Source of the DNA: Sulfurovum sp.
GTDB taxonomy: Bacteria; Campylobacterota; Campylobacteria; Campylobacterales; Sulfurovaceae
Length of the DNA: 39,785 nt
NCBI GenBank assembly: GCA_027068485.1
Contig: JAMOSB010000025.1
Span: 1 to 39,785 of the forward strand
Reading direction: 5' to 3'
In this document: positions 18,118 to 26,291 of the stretch, one piece after another
Position numbering within the stretch: the first letter of the stretch is position 1
Layout: every line of letters starts with the position of its first letter
Program-made: the position numbers and the translations under genes
Notes under the pieces: generated by a model
The model's database searches: none
Told to the model about the DNA's origin: nothing
Seen by the model: only the letters and a program-made list of their open reading frames with translations

Positions 18118-18187
18118 TGCACGCACTTATCACAGAAACAGCCTTTTTAGTGTAAACTACAATAACTATATATATAAGGAGAAAAAT

Positions 18188-19735
18188 ATGAAACAACAGA
18201 AACTAATGCTCTCACTCATCACCGCAACAGCACTCACACTCGTCGGATGTGGTGGTGGTGGAGGTGGTGACTCTGAGAGTAGCAACCCTACCAATAGCAC
18301 CGTTACAGGTATCTTCCAAGATGCCAATGTCTCAGGACTCAACTACAGCTGTAGCTCAGGCTCAACAGGCTTCACCAATACCAAAGGGGAGTTTACCTGT
18401 AAGCAGGGAGATACCGTAAGCTTTTCTCTTGGTAGCTATGTATTGGGAAGTGTGACTGCCTCTTCTGGGATAGTTACCCCTATGGCACTCTACCCCAATG
18501 ACCCTGAAGCGGTCACCAATATCCTTCAACTCCTTCAGACACTTGATGATGGATCTGATGGAACCATCACTATCCCAGAAAACTACACCACTCTCAATGG
18601 TATCACTACGCCTCCAACTGCTGCAGACTTTGATAGTGTTATAGAGCAACACCTAGGACACCCACTCGTTAGCCCTACCCATGCCCATGCCCATATGCTT
18701 CAGACCATTATAGCGGGGAACACCCTCTACACCACTATTGATGATCAGATGGGTACCCTAGAGAGCTGGTCTTTCAATAGTGATATCAGCAGTGTGACTT
18801 GGCAAGAGATGGTTGGAGGAAACGGTAGCGATACAGAGAGTGCCTCACTCAGTGGCAATGTCCTCACGATCGATGGCAATGCCACCATCACCTTCACCCA
18901 GACACTTAGTGACTATATGGTAGCTGAAGTGGTCGATGGCAACCACACTGAGCATCTACGCGTCTACTATAATGAAACAGCCGCAAGAGCCTACTTCTTG
19001 GCGACTACGCCTAGCACACCGACCACCCCCACTACCCCAACCACCCCAACCACCAACCTCGCTACACTCCTTGCGGGTAAAACCCTCTATACGACTATCT
19101 ATGATCAGATTAAGACGCTTGAGAGTTGGCAGTTTGATACGAATATGTCCCATACTAATTGGCAAGAGATGGAGGGGGGAAGTTGTACGGGTAATGGAGA
19201 ACTCGCCGTCAATGGGATGGTGATGACCTACACCAGTAGAAATGATAGCTGTGATCCACAAGATGTCAATGAGACCTCAACACTCACCGTCACACAAGTC
19301 AAGAAAGAGTACCTACTCATCTCGGCCGATGGGGATACCCCTCAGCGTGTCTACTTCGATGAGGCAAAAGCCAGAAACTTCTATATTGCCCATGCAGTTG
19401 AGAACTACTTCACAGGTCAAACACGCTACTTTGCCAATGTCAATGGGGACACAGGTGTACGCACCTACCAAGCCAACGGCACCTACACAGGCACCACAGG
19501 CAATAGCACGGTGGGAGGCTCCTACACTATTAGTGGGGATACCCTTACACTACACAATACCATGGCAAACCGCACCCTAACACTCACCCATACAGGGTAT
19601 GGCTATGAGGGTGAACTCTTCGATGTCGAAGTGACTGAGTCCAACGGAAGCAAACACAGCGTCAACTCCTACTCCTACCGTAGCCAATCGGCACGCGATG
19701 CGGGTAAAGTAGCCTATGAGGCTGACCACCCATAG
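18188..19735 (+). CDS. Lipoprotein with internal domain duplication, unknown function
   Basis: A 515-residue lipoprotein: lipobox LVGC with Cys21 followed by six glycines. Residues about 38-100 hold a small Cys-containing domain (YSCSSGSTGFTNTKGEFTC). Two similar modules follow, about 171-272 and 292-400, both opening with AG(N/K)TLYTTI(D/Y)DQ and containing (T/N)WQEM(V/E)GG and RVY(Y/F) (N/D)E. A TPTTPTTPTT linker joins them. The C-terminal part (about 405-515) has a repeated Thr/Gly/Asn strand pattern. AAGGAGAAAAAT precedes ATG 18188; a longer reading from 18083 lacks a signal peptide. It lies 70 bases after the preceding lipoprotein gene with no terminator seen, so they may be cotranscribed. 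Likely surface or periplasmic. Confidence 0.8.
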   Translation: MKQQKLMLSLITATALTLVGCGGGGGGDSESSNPTNSTVTGIFQDANVSGLNYSCSSGSTGFTNTKGEFTCKQGDTVSFSLGSYVLGSVTASSGIVTPMALYPNDPEAVTNILQLLQTLDDGSDGTITIPENYTTLNGITTPPTAADFDSVIEQHLGHPLVSPTHAHAHMLQTIIAGNTLYTTIDDQMGTLESWSFNSDISSVTWQEMVGGNGSDTESASLSGNVLTIDGNATITFTQTLSDYMVAEVVDGNHTEHLRVYYNETAARAYFLATTPSTPTTPTTPTTPTTNLATLLAGKTLYTTIYDQIKTLESWQFDTNMSHTNWQEMEGGSCTGNGELAVNGMVMTYTSRNDSCDPQDVNETSTLTVTQVKKEYLLISADGDTPQRVYFDEAKARNFYIAHAVENYFTGQTRYFANVNGDTGVRTYQANGTYTGTTGNSTVGGSYTISGDTLTLHNTMANRTLTLTHTGYGYEGELFDVEVTESNGSKHSVNSYSYRSQSARDAGKVAYEADHP

Positions 19736-19743
19736 CCGATAGC

Positions 19744-20871
19744 CTACACCAAGACCAAGACCTCCCCAAAGGGAGGCACTATCTGCTCAGGTACCACCCA
19801 TATCACATCATAGTGTGGCGGTGCGTGAGGAAAACTCCCCATACCATCTGTAAAGTAGAGGAGAAGTGTCGGATAGGCTCCCCTCTGCTCAATCCATTCA
19901 AATACAGGACGGAAGTCTGTCCCCCCTCCCCCTTTGACCTCATACGATAGCGGTTCACCCGTCACAAACTGCTCATGCGACTGGATACGACTATCAGCGG
20001 TGAGGAGTTCTATCTCATAGTGGGGGAAGTGTTGCATGATCGACTCCACCTCTGCCATAAACCCTGCCAAGAGACTCTGATCTATCGAGCCTGAGGTATC
20101 GATAGCGATCACAAGACGAAGCAGATCAGAGCTAAGCGTAGGCAGATAGATACCGCAGTAGAGATACTTTTGATTGGGTGGGAAGAAGCTGTAGGTACTC
20201 TTTGCATAGGCATCGATCGCACGGTGAAGCAGTGTCCGCCAATCGACACGACTCACAAAGAGTGTTGGGACAACCCATTTCAGATCCTTGGGGAGCGTTC
20301 CTTGACGCTGGCTCTTTTGAAAGAGCTGTTCAAACTGCTCTTGCATCGAGATACGCTCCACTTCCCCCTCTCTCTCACCCTGCCCACTAGCTGAGATAGG
20401 CTCTCTTCTGCTCTGCTCCTTAGAGAGATCACCCTGCGGGGATGACTCCTGCTCACTCTGAGGATTCTCCTCCATACTCTCATGTAAGATAGCGTAGATC
20501 TCCTCTGTGTACATCCCCTCAAACTGAGGCTGATAGGGAAGATACTCTGGACAGACCAGTCCATTTTTGACCAACATCGCATTGATCGCCAAATCACTCG
20601 CCTCCTGCCAGAGCCACCCGACCCGCTCTGCCCCACGCTCTTGGTGCTTGAGTAGTGCGTGCATCGCACCATTTGCCAAGACAAACTCCATCTCCTCCAC
20701 TGAGAGGCGTTGGATATACTCCTCATTGATAAAGAGCGTCACCCCATCACTTCGCAGGGTCATCTCTTGGTTATCGGGGACTACCTCTAGAGCTGAGGCG
20801 AGTGTCCCAAAGTAGGGATGCTCTAGCATCAGTTTAGACTTGGCTCGATTCAACTTGGTGTGGTAGGTCAT
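19744..20871 (-). CDS. DUF2201-type metallopeptidase-like/VWA protein with degenerate HExxH
   Basis: A 375-residue protein with two domains. Residues about 1-130 match the DUF2201 metallopeptidase-like domain: the strand LFINEEYI, then LANGAMHALLKHQERG and EASDLAINAML. Where relatives have HExxH this protein has Asn67-Gly68-Ala-Met-His71, so the first His and the Glu are missing. A charged Gln/Glu linker (about 132-175) follows. Residues about 250-375 are a VWA-like domain with MIDAS-type residues: DTSGS at 258-262, Thr318/Asp319 (GGGGTDF) and Asp342 (FTDG). VWA proteins of this kind are typical adaptors of MoxR ATPases, and one is encoded two genes upstream. GTAGGGTAC precedes the ATG. Confidence 0.85.
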   Translation of the reverse strand: MTYHTKLNRAKSKLMLEHPYFGTLASALEVVPDNQEMTLRSDGVTLFINEEYIQRLSVEEMEFVLANGAMHALLKHQERGAERVGWLWQEASDLAINAMLVKNGLVCPEYLPYQPQFEGMYTEEIYAILHESMEENPQSEQESSPQGDLSKEQSRREPISASGQGEREGEVERISMQEQFEQLFQKSQRQGTLPKDLKWVVPTLFVSRVDWRTLLHRAIDAYAKSTYSFFPPNQKYLYCGIYLPTLSSDLLRLVIAIDTSGSIDQSLLAGFMAEVESIMQHFPHYEIELLTADSRIQSHEQFVTGEPLSYEVKGGGGTDFRPVFEWIEQRGAYPTLLLYFTDGMGSFPHAPPHYDVIWVVPEQIVPPFGEVLVLV

Positions 20872-20884
20872 GATAGTACCCTAC

Positions 20885-21247
20885 TTACACCATCGCCTCT
20901 TTTGCCTCATCGAGTAGCTCCATCATCGACTCAGAGATCTCTTCGAGTGACTCCAGATAGTCTACGGCTCTCTGCTTGGTCTCCTCCGTGAGTGTGGTAG
21001 TCTGATAGAGGTTGAAGATCTGCATATACATATCATGGAGCATATGGTGAGCGAGGTCTATCTCCTCCATCGCCTCCTCATCGATCGCATTGAGTAGCCC
21101 CTCTTCGTGGAGAAGTTTGCCAAACTTACACGCTGTATCGGCTACGGGTACGACATCGGAGATGGTGTGTACCTCAACCATCGCTTGGGCATGACGCAAC
21201 CACTCAAGGTGTGCCGACTTGGCGGCTTCTAACTGTATACTACACAT
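20885..21247 (-). CDS. Stand-alone CZB-type zinc-binding protein
   Basis: A 120-residue helical protein that resembles the chemoreceptor zinc-binding (CZB) domain: HLEW (His13, Trp16), then CKFGKLL (Cys40) and HHMLH (His67 and His71), the expected His-Cys-His-His ligand set. CZB domains usually sit at the end of chemoreceptors or diguanylate cyclases and sense zinc or oxidants such as hypochlorous acid. Here the domain is alone, soluble, without signal peptide, and continues into a C-terminal acidic helix. It lies 14 bases upstream of the DUF2201/VWA gene and downstream of the MoxR gene, which suggests a sensor or structural subunit of that system. AGAGGAGTAGATAG precedes the ATG. Confidence 0.75.
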   Translation of the reverse strand: MCSIQLEAAKSAHLEWLRHAQAMVEVHTISDVVPVADTACKFGKLLHEEGLLNAIDEEAMEEIDLAHHMLHDMYMQIFNLYQTTTLTEETKQRAVDYLESLEEISESMMELLDEAKEAMV

Positions 21248-21329
21248 CTATCTACTCCTCTTTGGGTATGGATTTATTGTGCGACTATTCTATAGGAGCA
21301 TCACTTATAGGGGTATTAAATCCCCCAAC

Positions 21330-22334
21330 TTAACACAACAGGTAGGCAAACTGCTTCACCCACGCCCCCCACTCCGAGGATCCCTCTACACCGATGCCAC
21401 TCAGTTGCATATCTTTGACTAACATAATGGCAAACTCCCCTGGGAGTCTTAGGGAGAATCGTAAGAGGTGATCGATCGCCTCCTCACTGGGGTGGTCTCG
21501 AAGCTGGTTGACCACACCAATGACCAGTGCCATCAATACCTTAGGGTCATCACTCTCCACCCTTTCGATACGCCCCTCAATCACATCGGTGAGATTGGGG
21601 AGCTGATCCATCACCTTACAAAAACTCAGATACCCAATCGCCCCCTCACGCCCAACAGCACCCGTGAGGGTCTCAAGCAGGAGGTTCTCAGGGATCTTGG
21701 AGTCCATCAGCCGATCGACATACTCCCATGAGCGAGGGGTCGCAAAACTCTTTTGATTGGCAAGGGGGTCAAAGGTGAAGAGCATCGCCCTATCATACGC
21801 TAAGTAGGCGATGATACTACTCTGCACCCCACGGGCATACGCCCACTGCTTCCACTCCTCAAAGTCCACCTCCATCTCAAAGTGTACAAAACGATTGGCA
21901 AGGGGTGGGGGCATCTTGTAGACAACTCCCCTATCACTCTCCCGATTGCCCGCAGCGACGATACTCCACCCCTCAGGGAGCGTATACTCCCCCACCCTTC
22001 TATCCAAGATCAGCTGATAGGCAGAGGCTTGCACCGCAGGGGGAGCGGTGTTGATCTCATCGAGGAAGAGTACCCCACGACTCGTAGGATCACTAGGTAA
22101 GAAACTTGGCTTCGCCCAGACCCCCTCCTCTCGCTGAGGATCAAAAAAGGGAATACCCTTCAAGTCGGTGGGATCGAGAAGAGAGAGACGCAGATCCAAA
22201 AACTCCAACCCCTCCACTCTCGCAATCTCCTTGACGATAGAGGATTTACCTATCCCTGGGGCACCCCAGATAAAGAGGGGGAGTTTCTGCTCAATAAGCT
22301 GGGTCGCTACGGTGATAATATCAGTGGCTTTCAT
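21330..22334 (-). CDS. MoxR-family AAA+ ATPase
   Basis: A 334-residue AAA+ ATPase of the MoxR group, which act as chaperone-like remodelling enzymes with VWA partners. Walker A GAPGIGKSS (24-32), Walker B VLFLDEIN, sensor-1 IVAAGNRES and an arginine-finger-like PPLANRFVHFEME are all intact. The C-terminal lid domain contains FATPRSWEYVDRLM. There is no signal peptide. The start codon overlaps the stop of the repeat-protein gene (ATGA), and the CZB and DUF2201/VWA genes follow on the same strand, so all four are likely one operon. The substrate is unknown. Among described systems the closest analogies are RavA-ViaA and CbbQ-CbbO, by architecture only. Confidence 0.9.
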   Translation of the reverse strand: MKATDIITVATQLIEQKLPLFIWGAPGIGKSSIVKEIARVEGLEFLDLRLSLLDPTDLKGIPFFDPQREEGVWAKPSFLPSDPTSRGVLFLDEINTAPPAVQASAYQLILDRRVGEYTLPEGWSIVAAGNRESDRGVVYKMPPPLANRFVHFEMEVDFEEWKQWAYARGVQSSIIAYLAYDRAMLFTFDPLANQKSFATPRSWEYVDRLMDSKIPENLLLETLTGAVGREGAIGYLSFCKVMDQLPNLTDVIEGRIERVESDDPKVLMALVIGVVNQLRDHPSEEAIDHLLRFSLRLPGEFAIMLVKDMQLSGIGVEGSSEWGAWVKQFAYLLC

Positions 22335-23725
22335 CGTCTGATCTCCTTGGCTTCATACTGTAGTGCGGTGGCGTGTGCATCGATGAGGTGGGGGTTTTGG
22401 GCGAGGGCTTTTTGGAGTCGGGTATCTACTGTGAGGATATCGAGTAGCTCCCGTGGCAAAGCGGGGTTACTTGCTAGGGCTTGGTTGATCGCCAAAGACT
22501 CCTGCTCAAAGAGCCTACGCAGTAGCCCTTGAGGGAGTGCGGGGTTGCTAGCGAGTGCCACAGCTACTGCCTCTTCACCCTGCTCATAGAGTTCTTCTAG
22601 CCGTTGGGGGGAGAGGTTTGGGTTGCTCGCCAGTGTGACCGCACTCCCTGCTACACGGCGTAGATAGAGTGATTCGAGTTGTGCCGTAGAGAGGAGTCGA
22701 TTGCCCCCAAGATAGCACAAGAGGGTAGGGTTCTCCTGCTCAAGAAGTCGCTCCACTACCACCTTACTCAACTGCTCATTGGCACCCATCAGCCCAAATA
22801 GCTCCGCCTCAATACCCGCCAACTCCACAGATGCAAGTCGCTCAGAGTCGATGGGTTGACGCACTAGCAGGAGGGCTTTGGTCTGCTCCTCTCGCCTAAG
22901 TAGTCGCTCAAAGAGTGCCGTATCGAGTGCGGGGTTGACTGCTAACGCCTCATCAATCGCGGGATGATGCTTCTTAGCTAAGCCCCTTAGCACCTCTAGT
23001 GCCACGGTTCGATTGCCCGCTAGAGCAGTATCGATCGCCACGGAGGAGTGATGCAGCAACTTCTGCACCAAGACTGCATCGATCGCAGGGTTCTGGGCGA
23101 TAGTCTCTTGGAGTGTCACCTTTGCTCGCCCCCGCACCACAAACTCAAAGTTGGGAAAGCCCATCAGTGCCATCAACAACGCACTATCGGTCGCTTCACT
23201 CGCAAGCTGTCTAAGGGTGAGGTAGCTGTGTAGGATATCCTCCTCATTGGGGCGGATAGCGATATAGCGTCGCAGGGTGTGGATAATGACATCCCGATCC
23301 TCACGCCGATCCTCCTCACTATCTCCCCACTCATAGAGTCTTAGAAGCTTTACAAAGAGCGAATCGGAGAGATCCCCATTGCCAAGGAGTCGATGGATAC
23401 GGGCTTGGTCATTGGAGAGCTTGATCCCCATAAGGAGTTCATCATCATTGATCTGCTCCGAAAGGAGTCTCTCAAACACCCGCAAAGGGTAGCTTGGTAC
23501 CCCCTGTGCATAGAGCTGTTCACTGAGTTGCTCATCGAGGGGATTGAGTGCGTGATGCTCTATCATCGCCACCACCCCCTCACTATGTGCTTCGACTACA
23601 GAGAGCGTAAAACGCTTAAGAAAGTGGGCGATCTCCTCACGGGTGAAGCCCCCTTCTCGACCTAAAAAGAGCAGTTTTTTATCGGGGTTGGATGCAAGCA
23701 GTGCTTGTAGTGTTGGCTTTCTCAT
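22331..23725 (-). CDS. Leucine-rich-variant/HEAT-like repeat protein
   Basis: A 464-residue soluble protein made largely of alpha repeats of about 24 residues with the pattern LAxNPxLxxxLLxxL. Clear units include LASNPNLSPQRLEELYEQG, LASNPALPQGLLRRLFEQ, LASNPALPRELLDIL and LAQNPHL at the C-terminal end; weaker units run from about residue 200. Such leucine-rich-variant repeats form curved scaffolds for protein binding. The Cys cluster found in some LRV proteins is absent. ATG 23725 gives MRKPTLQALLAS; a GTG at 23743 is also in frame, and neither has a clear Shine-Dalgarno site. As first gene of the MoxR operon it may be the scaffold or substrate-recognition part. Confidence 0.75.
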   Translation of the reverse strand: MRKPTLQALLASNPDKKLLFLGREGGFTREEIAHFLKRFTLSVVEAHSEGVVAMIEHHALNPLDEQLSEQLYAQGVPSYPLRVFERLLSEQINDDELLMGIKLSNDQARIHRLLGNGDLSDSLFVKLLRLYEWGDSEEDRREDRDVIIHTLRRYIAIRPNEEDILHSYLTLRQLASEATDSALLMALMGFPNFEFVVRGRAKVTLQETIAQNPAIDAVLVQKLLHHSSVAIDTALAGNRTVALEVLRGLAKKHHPAIDEALAVNPALDTALFERLLRREEQTKALLLVRQPIDSERLASVELAGIEAELFGLMGANEQLSKVVVERLLEQENPTLLCYLGGNRLLSTAQLESLYLRRVAGSAVTLASNPNLSPQRLEELYEQGEEAVAVALASNPALPQGLLRRLFEQESLAINQALASNPALPRELLDILTVDTRLQKALAQNPHLIDAHATALQYEAKEIRR

Positions 23726-23810
23726 GATAGAACATTGTAACACAGGTATGATTAAATCGGAGGTTATTTATCTGATTTGTAATCATACACTACATTTTAG
23801 AATAATCTGA

Positions 23811-23816
23811 TAAAAT
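23811..23816 (+). promoter_or_regulatory. -10 box of the tatB operon
   Basis: TAAAAT within CTGATAAAATACCCC lies 28 bases before the tatB start codon, in an AT-rich intergenic stretch shared with the divergent MoxR operon. It departs by one base from TATAAT. Confidence 0.5.
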
Positions 23817-23843
23817 ACCCCTAATTCATTAAAAGGTATATCT

Positions 23844-24263
23844 ATGTTTGGAATCGGCTTTACCGAGTTAATTCTCATCGCGATTGTAGCGATACTCTTC
23901 TTAGGACCAGACAAGCTCCCTGAGACTATGGTACAGATCGCCAAGTTTATACGCGGGGTCAAAAAGAGTATCACTGATGCCAAAGGGGCATTGGATGAGG
24001 AGATGAAAATCGCAGACCTCAAAGAGGAGGCACTCAACTACAAAGCACAGCTTGACAACGCCACCAGTGAGCTTAAGAGTTTTAAAAACATCGATTTTGA
24101 TGAGGTAATGGAGAGTCGCCCTAACCCCTCACCAGCCCCCTCACCCTACGCGAGTGCCAAACCCGCTATCGCCGTAGAACCCCAAAGTGACCGTGTCACC
24201 TTTCCCAAGCCCGAACCCAAAACTCCCTCCAAAACTCCTACCCCAACAGAAGGTAACGCATAA
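23844..24263 (+). CDS. tatB: Twin-arginine translocase subunit TatB
   Basis: Membrane component of the Tat receptor complex. The 139-residue protein starts MFGIGFTELILIAIVAILFLGPDKLPE: one membrane helix with the conserved Glu8 and the FLGPDKLP hinge, followed by an amphipathic helix and an acidic helical region. A Pro/Ser-rich tail (about 93-139) ends the protein. Position before tatC, Glu8 and total length favour TatB over TatA. The AAAAGGTAT site precedes the ATG. The last base of its TAA stop is the first base of the tatC ATG. tatA is not in this window. Confidence 0.9.
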   Translation: MFGIGFTELILIAIVAILFLGPDKLPETMVQIAKFIRGVKKSITDAKGALDEEMKIADLKEEALNYKAQLDNATSELKSFKNIDFDEVMESRPNPSPAPSPYASAKPAIAVEPQSDRVTFPKPEPKTPSKTPTPTEGNA

Positions 24264-25255
24264 TGTTTGATGATCTCCGCCCCCACCTTGTCGAGCTACG
24301 CAAACGACTCGGACTCTCTGTCGCATCTGTCTTTGTCGCTTTTTTTATCGCCTTTATGTTTCATAATACTATCTTGACATGGATCACCCAACCCCTCAAT
24401 GACGCACTCACCGAAGTGGGACAGGTCATCGAGTCACAAAACAGCACCGCATGGGAGCTCAAAACCAAAGAGAGCAACACCACACAGCCCCAAGCCATCA
24501 CCCCCGCCTCACTTGCGACCCAGCTCCAACAGAACCTCACCGATGCCTCCAAGGTCGCTACCAATGAGCTAGCTACCCTCCTCCAAAAGGCAGCACACTC
24601 AGCTCACGCACTCAGCCAGAGCCTCGTCCACTACGATCTCAACCAGACCAAAACCTCTACCAAGAGCTTCGATGGGCAGATCACCACACACCAAGTGGGT
24701 GGGGCGTTTTTTGTAGCGATCAAGGTCTCTTTCTTTGCGGGGCTACTGGGTGCCTTGCCCTTTATCCTCTATCAGCTCTGGCTCTTTGTCGCTCCTGGAC
24801 TCTACTCCAATGAGAAGAAGATGGTGATCCCCTTTGTAGTAGGGGGGTCGACCATGTTCTTTATCGGGGTGGTCTTTGCCTACTATATCGTCACCCCATT
24901 TGGGTTTCAGTTTTTGATCACCTTTGGATCCTTCCTCTACACCCCTTTGATCAATATCGAGGATTATATCGGCTTCTTTAGCAAAATTATGATGGGCTTT
25001 GGGTTGGCGTTTGAGCTTCCTGTACTCACCTACTTTCTCGCCCTGCTTGGACTCATCACCGACCGTACCCTCATCGACTTCTTTAAGTATGCGGTACTCA
25101 TCATCTTTGTCTTGGCTGCCCTCTTGACCCCTCCTGATGTCTTGACACAGTTCTTGATGGCGATTCCGATGATACTCCTCTACGGGATCTCGATCCTTAT
25201 CGTCCGCTCAGTCAACCCTGAACCCAAAGCCGATACCCAAGAGGAGCGTGCCTAA
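24263..25255 (+). CDS. tatC: Twin-arginine translocase subunit TatC with an enlarged periplasmic loop
   Basis: Polytopic receptor for folded Tat substrates. Six membrane helices can be traced: about 20-40, 150-175, 190-215, 240-260, 275-295 and 297-315. Conserved features are HLVELRKRL, PFILYQLWLFVAPGLYSNEKK with Glu184, and FGLAFELPV with Glu251, plus LLTPPDVLTQ. Total length is 330 residues against about 250 usually, because the first periplasmic loop (about 46-143) carries an extra helical, Thr/Gln/Ala-rich segment of roughly 85 residues. The rest aligns with E. coli TatC. It overlaps tatB by one base and is followed two bases later by queA. Confidence 0.93.
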   Translation: MFDDLRPHLVELRKRLGLSVASVFVAFFIAFMFHNTILTWITQPLNDALTEVGQVIESQNSTAWELKTKESNTTQPQAITPASLATQLQQNLTDASKVATNELATLLQKAAHSAHALSQSLVHYDLNQTKTSTKSFDGQITTHQVGGAFFVAIKVSFFAGLLGALPFILYQLWLFVAPGLYSNEKKMVIPFVVGGSTMFFIGVVFAYYIVTPFGFQFLITFGSFLYTPLINIEDYIGFFSKIMMGFGLAFELPVLTYFLALLGLITDRTLIDFFKYAVLIIFVLAALLTPPDVLTQFLMAIPMILLYGISILIVRSVNPEPKADTQEERA

Positions 25256-25257
25256 CG

Positions 25258-26280
25258 ATGTCCGACGAACGCTTCACCAAAAACTACGACTACCACCTCC
25301 CCGAGGGGTATATCGCCACAAGTCCCGTACATCCACGAGATAGTGCCAAGCTTCTTGTCTATGACCGCAAGAGTGGCACCATCACCCACACCACCTTCGC
25401 CCACCTCTTAGAGTTTGTCCCCTCTGCGTGTGATGTCCTCCTCAATGACACCCGCGTCATCAAAGCACGCCTCTTTGGTACCAAGCCTACAGGGGGAGCA
25501 GTGGAGCTTCTACTCAACAAACCCCTCGATGCGACACGCTACCTTGTCCTTATCCGCGGGAAGGTCAAGATCGGGATGAAACTCTCCTTTGAAGCCAACC
25601 TCACTGCCACCGTAGAGAAGCTCAATGAAGATGGCTCCCGTGAGGTCTCTTTTAGTCAAGCAGATGAGGCGATCTCCTTTGAAGCACTCGTACTACTACT
25701 TGATACTATTGGGCATATCCCACTCCCCCCCTATATGCAACGCGATGATGAGCAGACCGATGAGCGAGACTACCAGAGCCTCTTTGCCAAGCATGCAGGT
25801 GCTGTGGCTGCTCCGACTGCCTCACTCCACTTCACCCCTCAACTCCTCGATGCACTCAAGGCACGACACCAGACCCACACCGTCACACTCCATGTCGGAG
25901 CGGGTACCTTCAAGCCTGTCGAGTCCGAAGAGATACTTGACCACCCGATGCACTCAGAGTACTTTCATATCAGCCCACGCACAGTAGAGGTCTTAAAGAG
26001 TGATCGCCCCATCTTGGCAGTCGGGACGACTGTGACACGCACCATCGAGGAGTATGCTAGAAGCCACAAGACCCAAGGGGAGTGTAGCCTGTTTCTCAAC
26101 CCCTACAACCCACCCAAACGCGTCACCCACCTACTTACCAACTTCCACCTCCCCAAGAGTACCCTCATTATGCTAGTGAGTGCGTTTATTGGACGGGAGC
26201 AGACACTTAAGCTCTACGCTGAAGCGATAGAGCATCACTATCGCTTCTTCTCGTATGGCGATGCCATGCTGATACTCTAG
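25258..26280 (+). CDS. queA: S-adenosylmethionine:tRNA ribosyltransferase-isomerase QueA
   Basis: Transfers and isomerises the ribosyl part of SAM to 7-aminomethyl-7-deazaguanine in tRNA, forming epoxyqueuosine. The 340-residue protein has the QueA signatures YHLPEGYIATSPVHPRDSAK, LLNDTRVIKARLFG, GHIPLPPYMQR, the motif GAVAAPTASLHFT, HVGAGTFKPV, MHSEYF, AVGTTVTRTIE and the C-terminal HLPKSTLIMLVSAFIG and FFSYGDAML. The length fits the family. It starts two bases after tatC, so it is in the same transcript. The gene downstream starts 12 bases after its stop. Confidence 0.97.
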   Translation: MSDERFTKNYDYHLPEGYIATSPVHPRDSAKLLVYDRKSGTITHTTFAHLLEFVPSACDVLLNDTRVIKARLFGTKPTGGAVELLLNKPLDATRYLVLIRGKVKIGMKLSFEANLTATVEKLNEDGSREVSFSQADEAISFEALVLLLDTIGHIPLPPYMQRDDEQTDERDYQSLFAKHAGAVAAPTASLHFTPQLLDALKARHQTHTVTLHVGAGTFKPVESEEILDHPMHSEYFHISPRTVEVLKSDRPILAVGTTVTRTIEEYARSHKTQGECSLFLNPYNPPKRVTHLLTNFHLPKSTLIMLVSAFIGREQTLKLYAEAIEHHYRFFSYGDAMLIL

Positions 26281-26291
26281 GAGATACCCCT

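Noticed and set aside
18083-18187. 35-codon upstream extension of the second lipoprotein
   Set aside because: The extension overlaps the preceding gene and would place the lipobox far from the N-terminus; AAGGAGAAAAAT before 18188 marks the true start.
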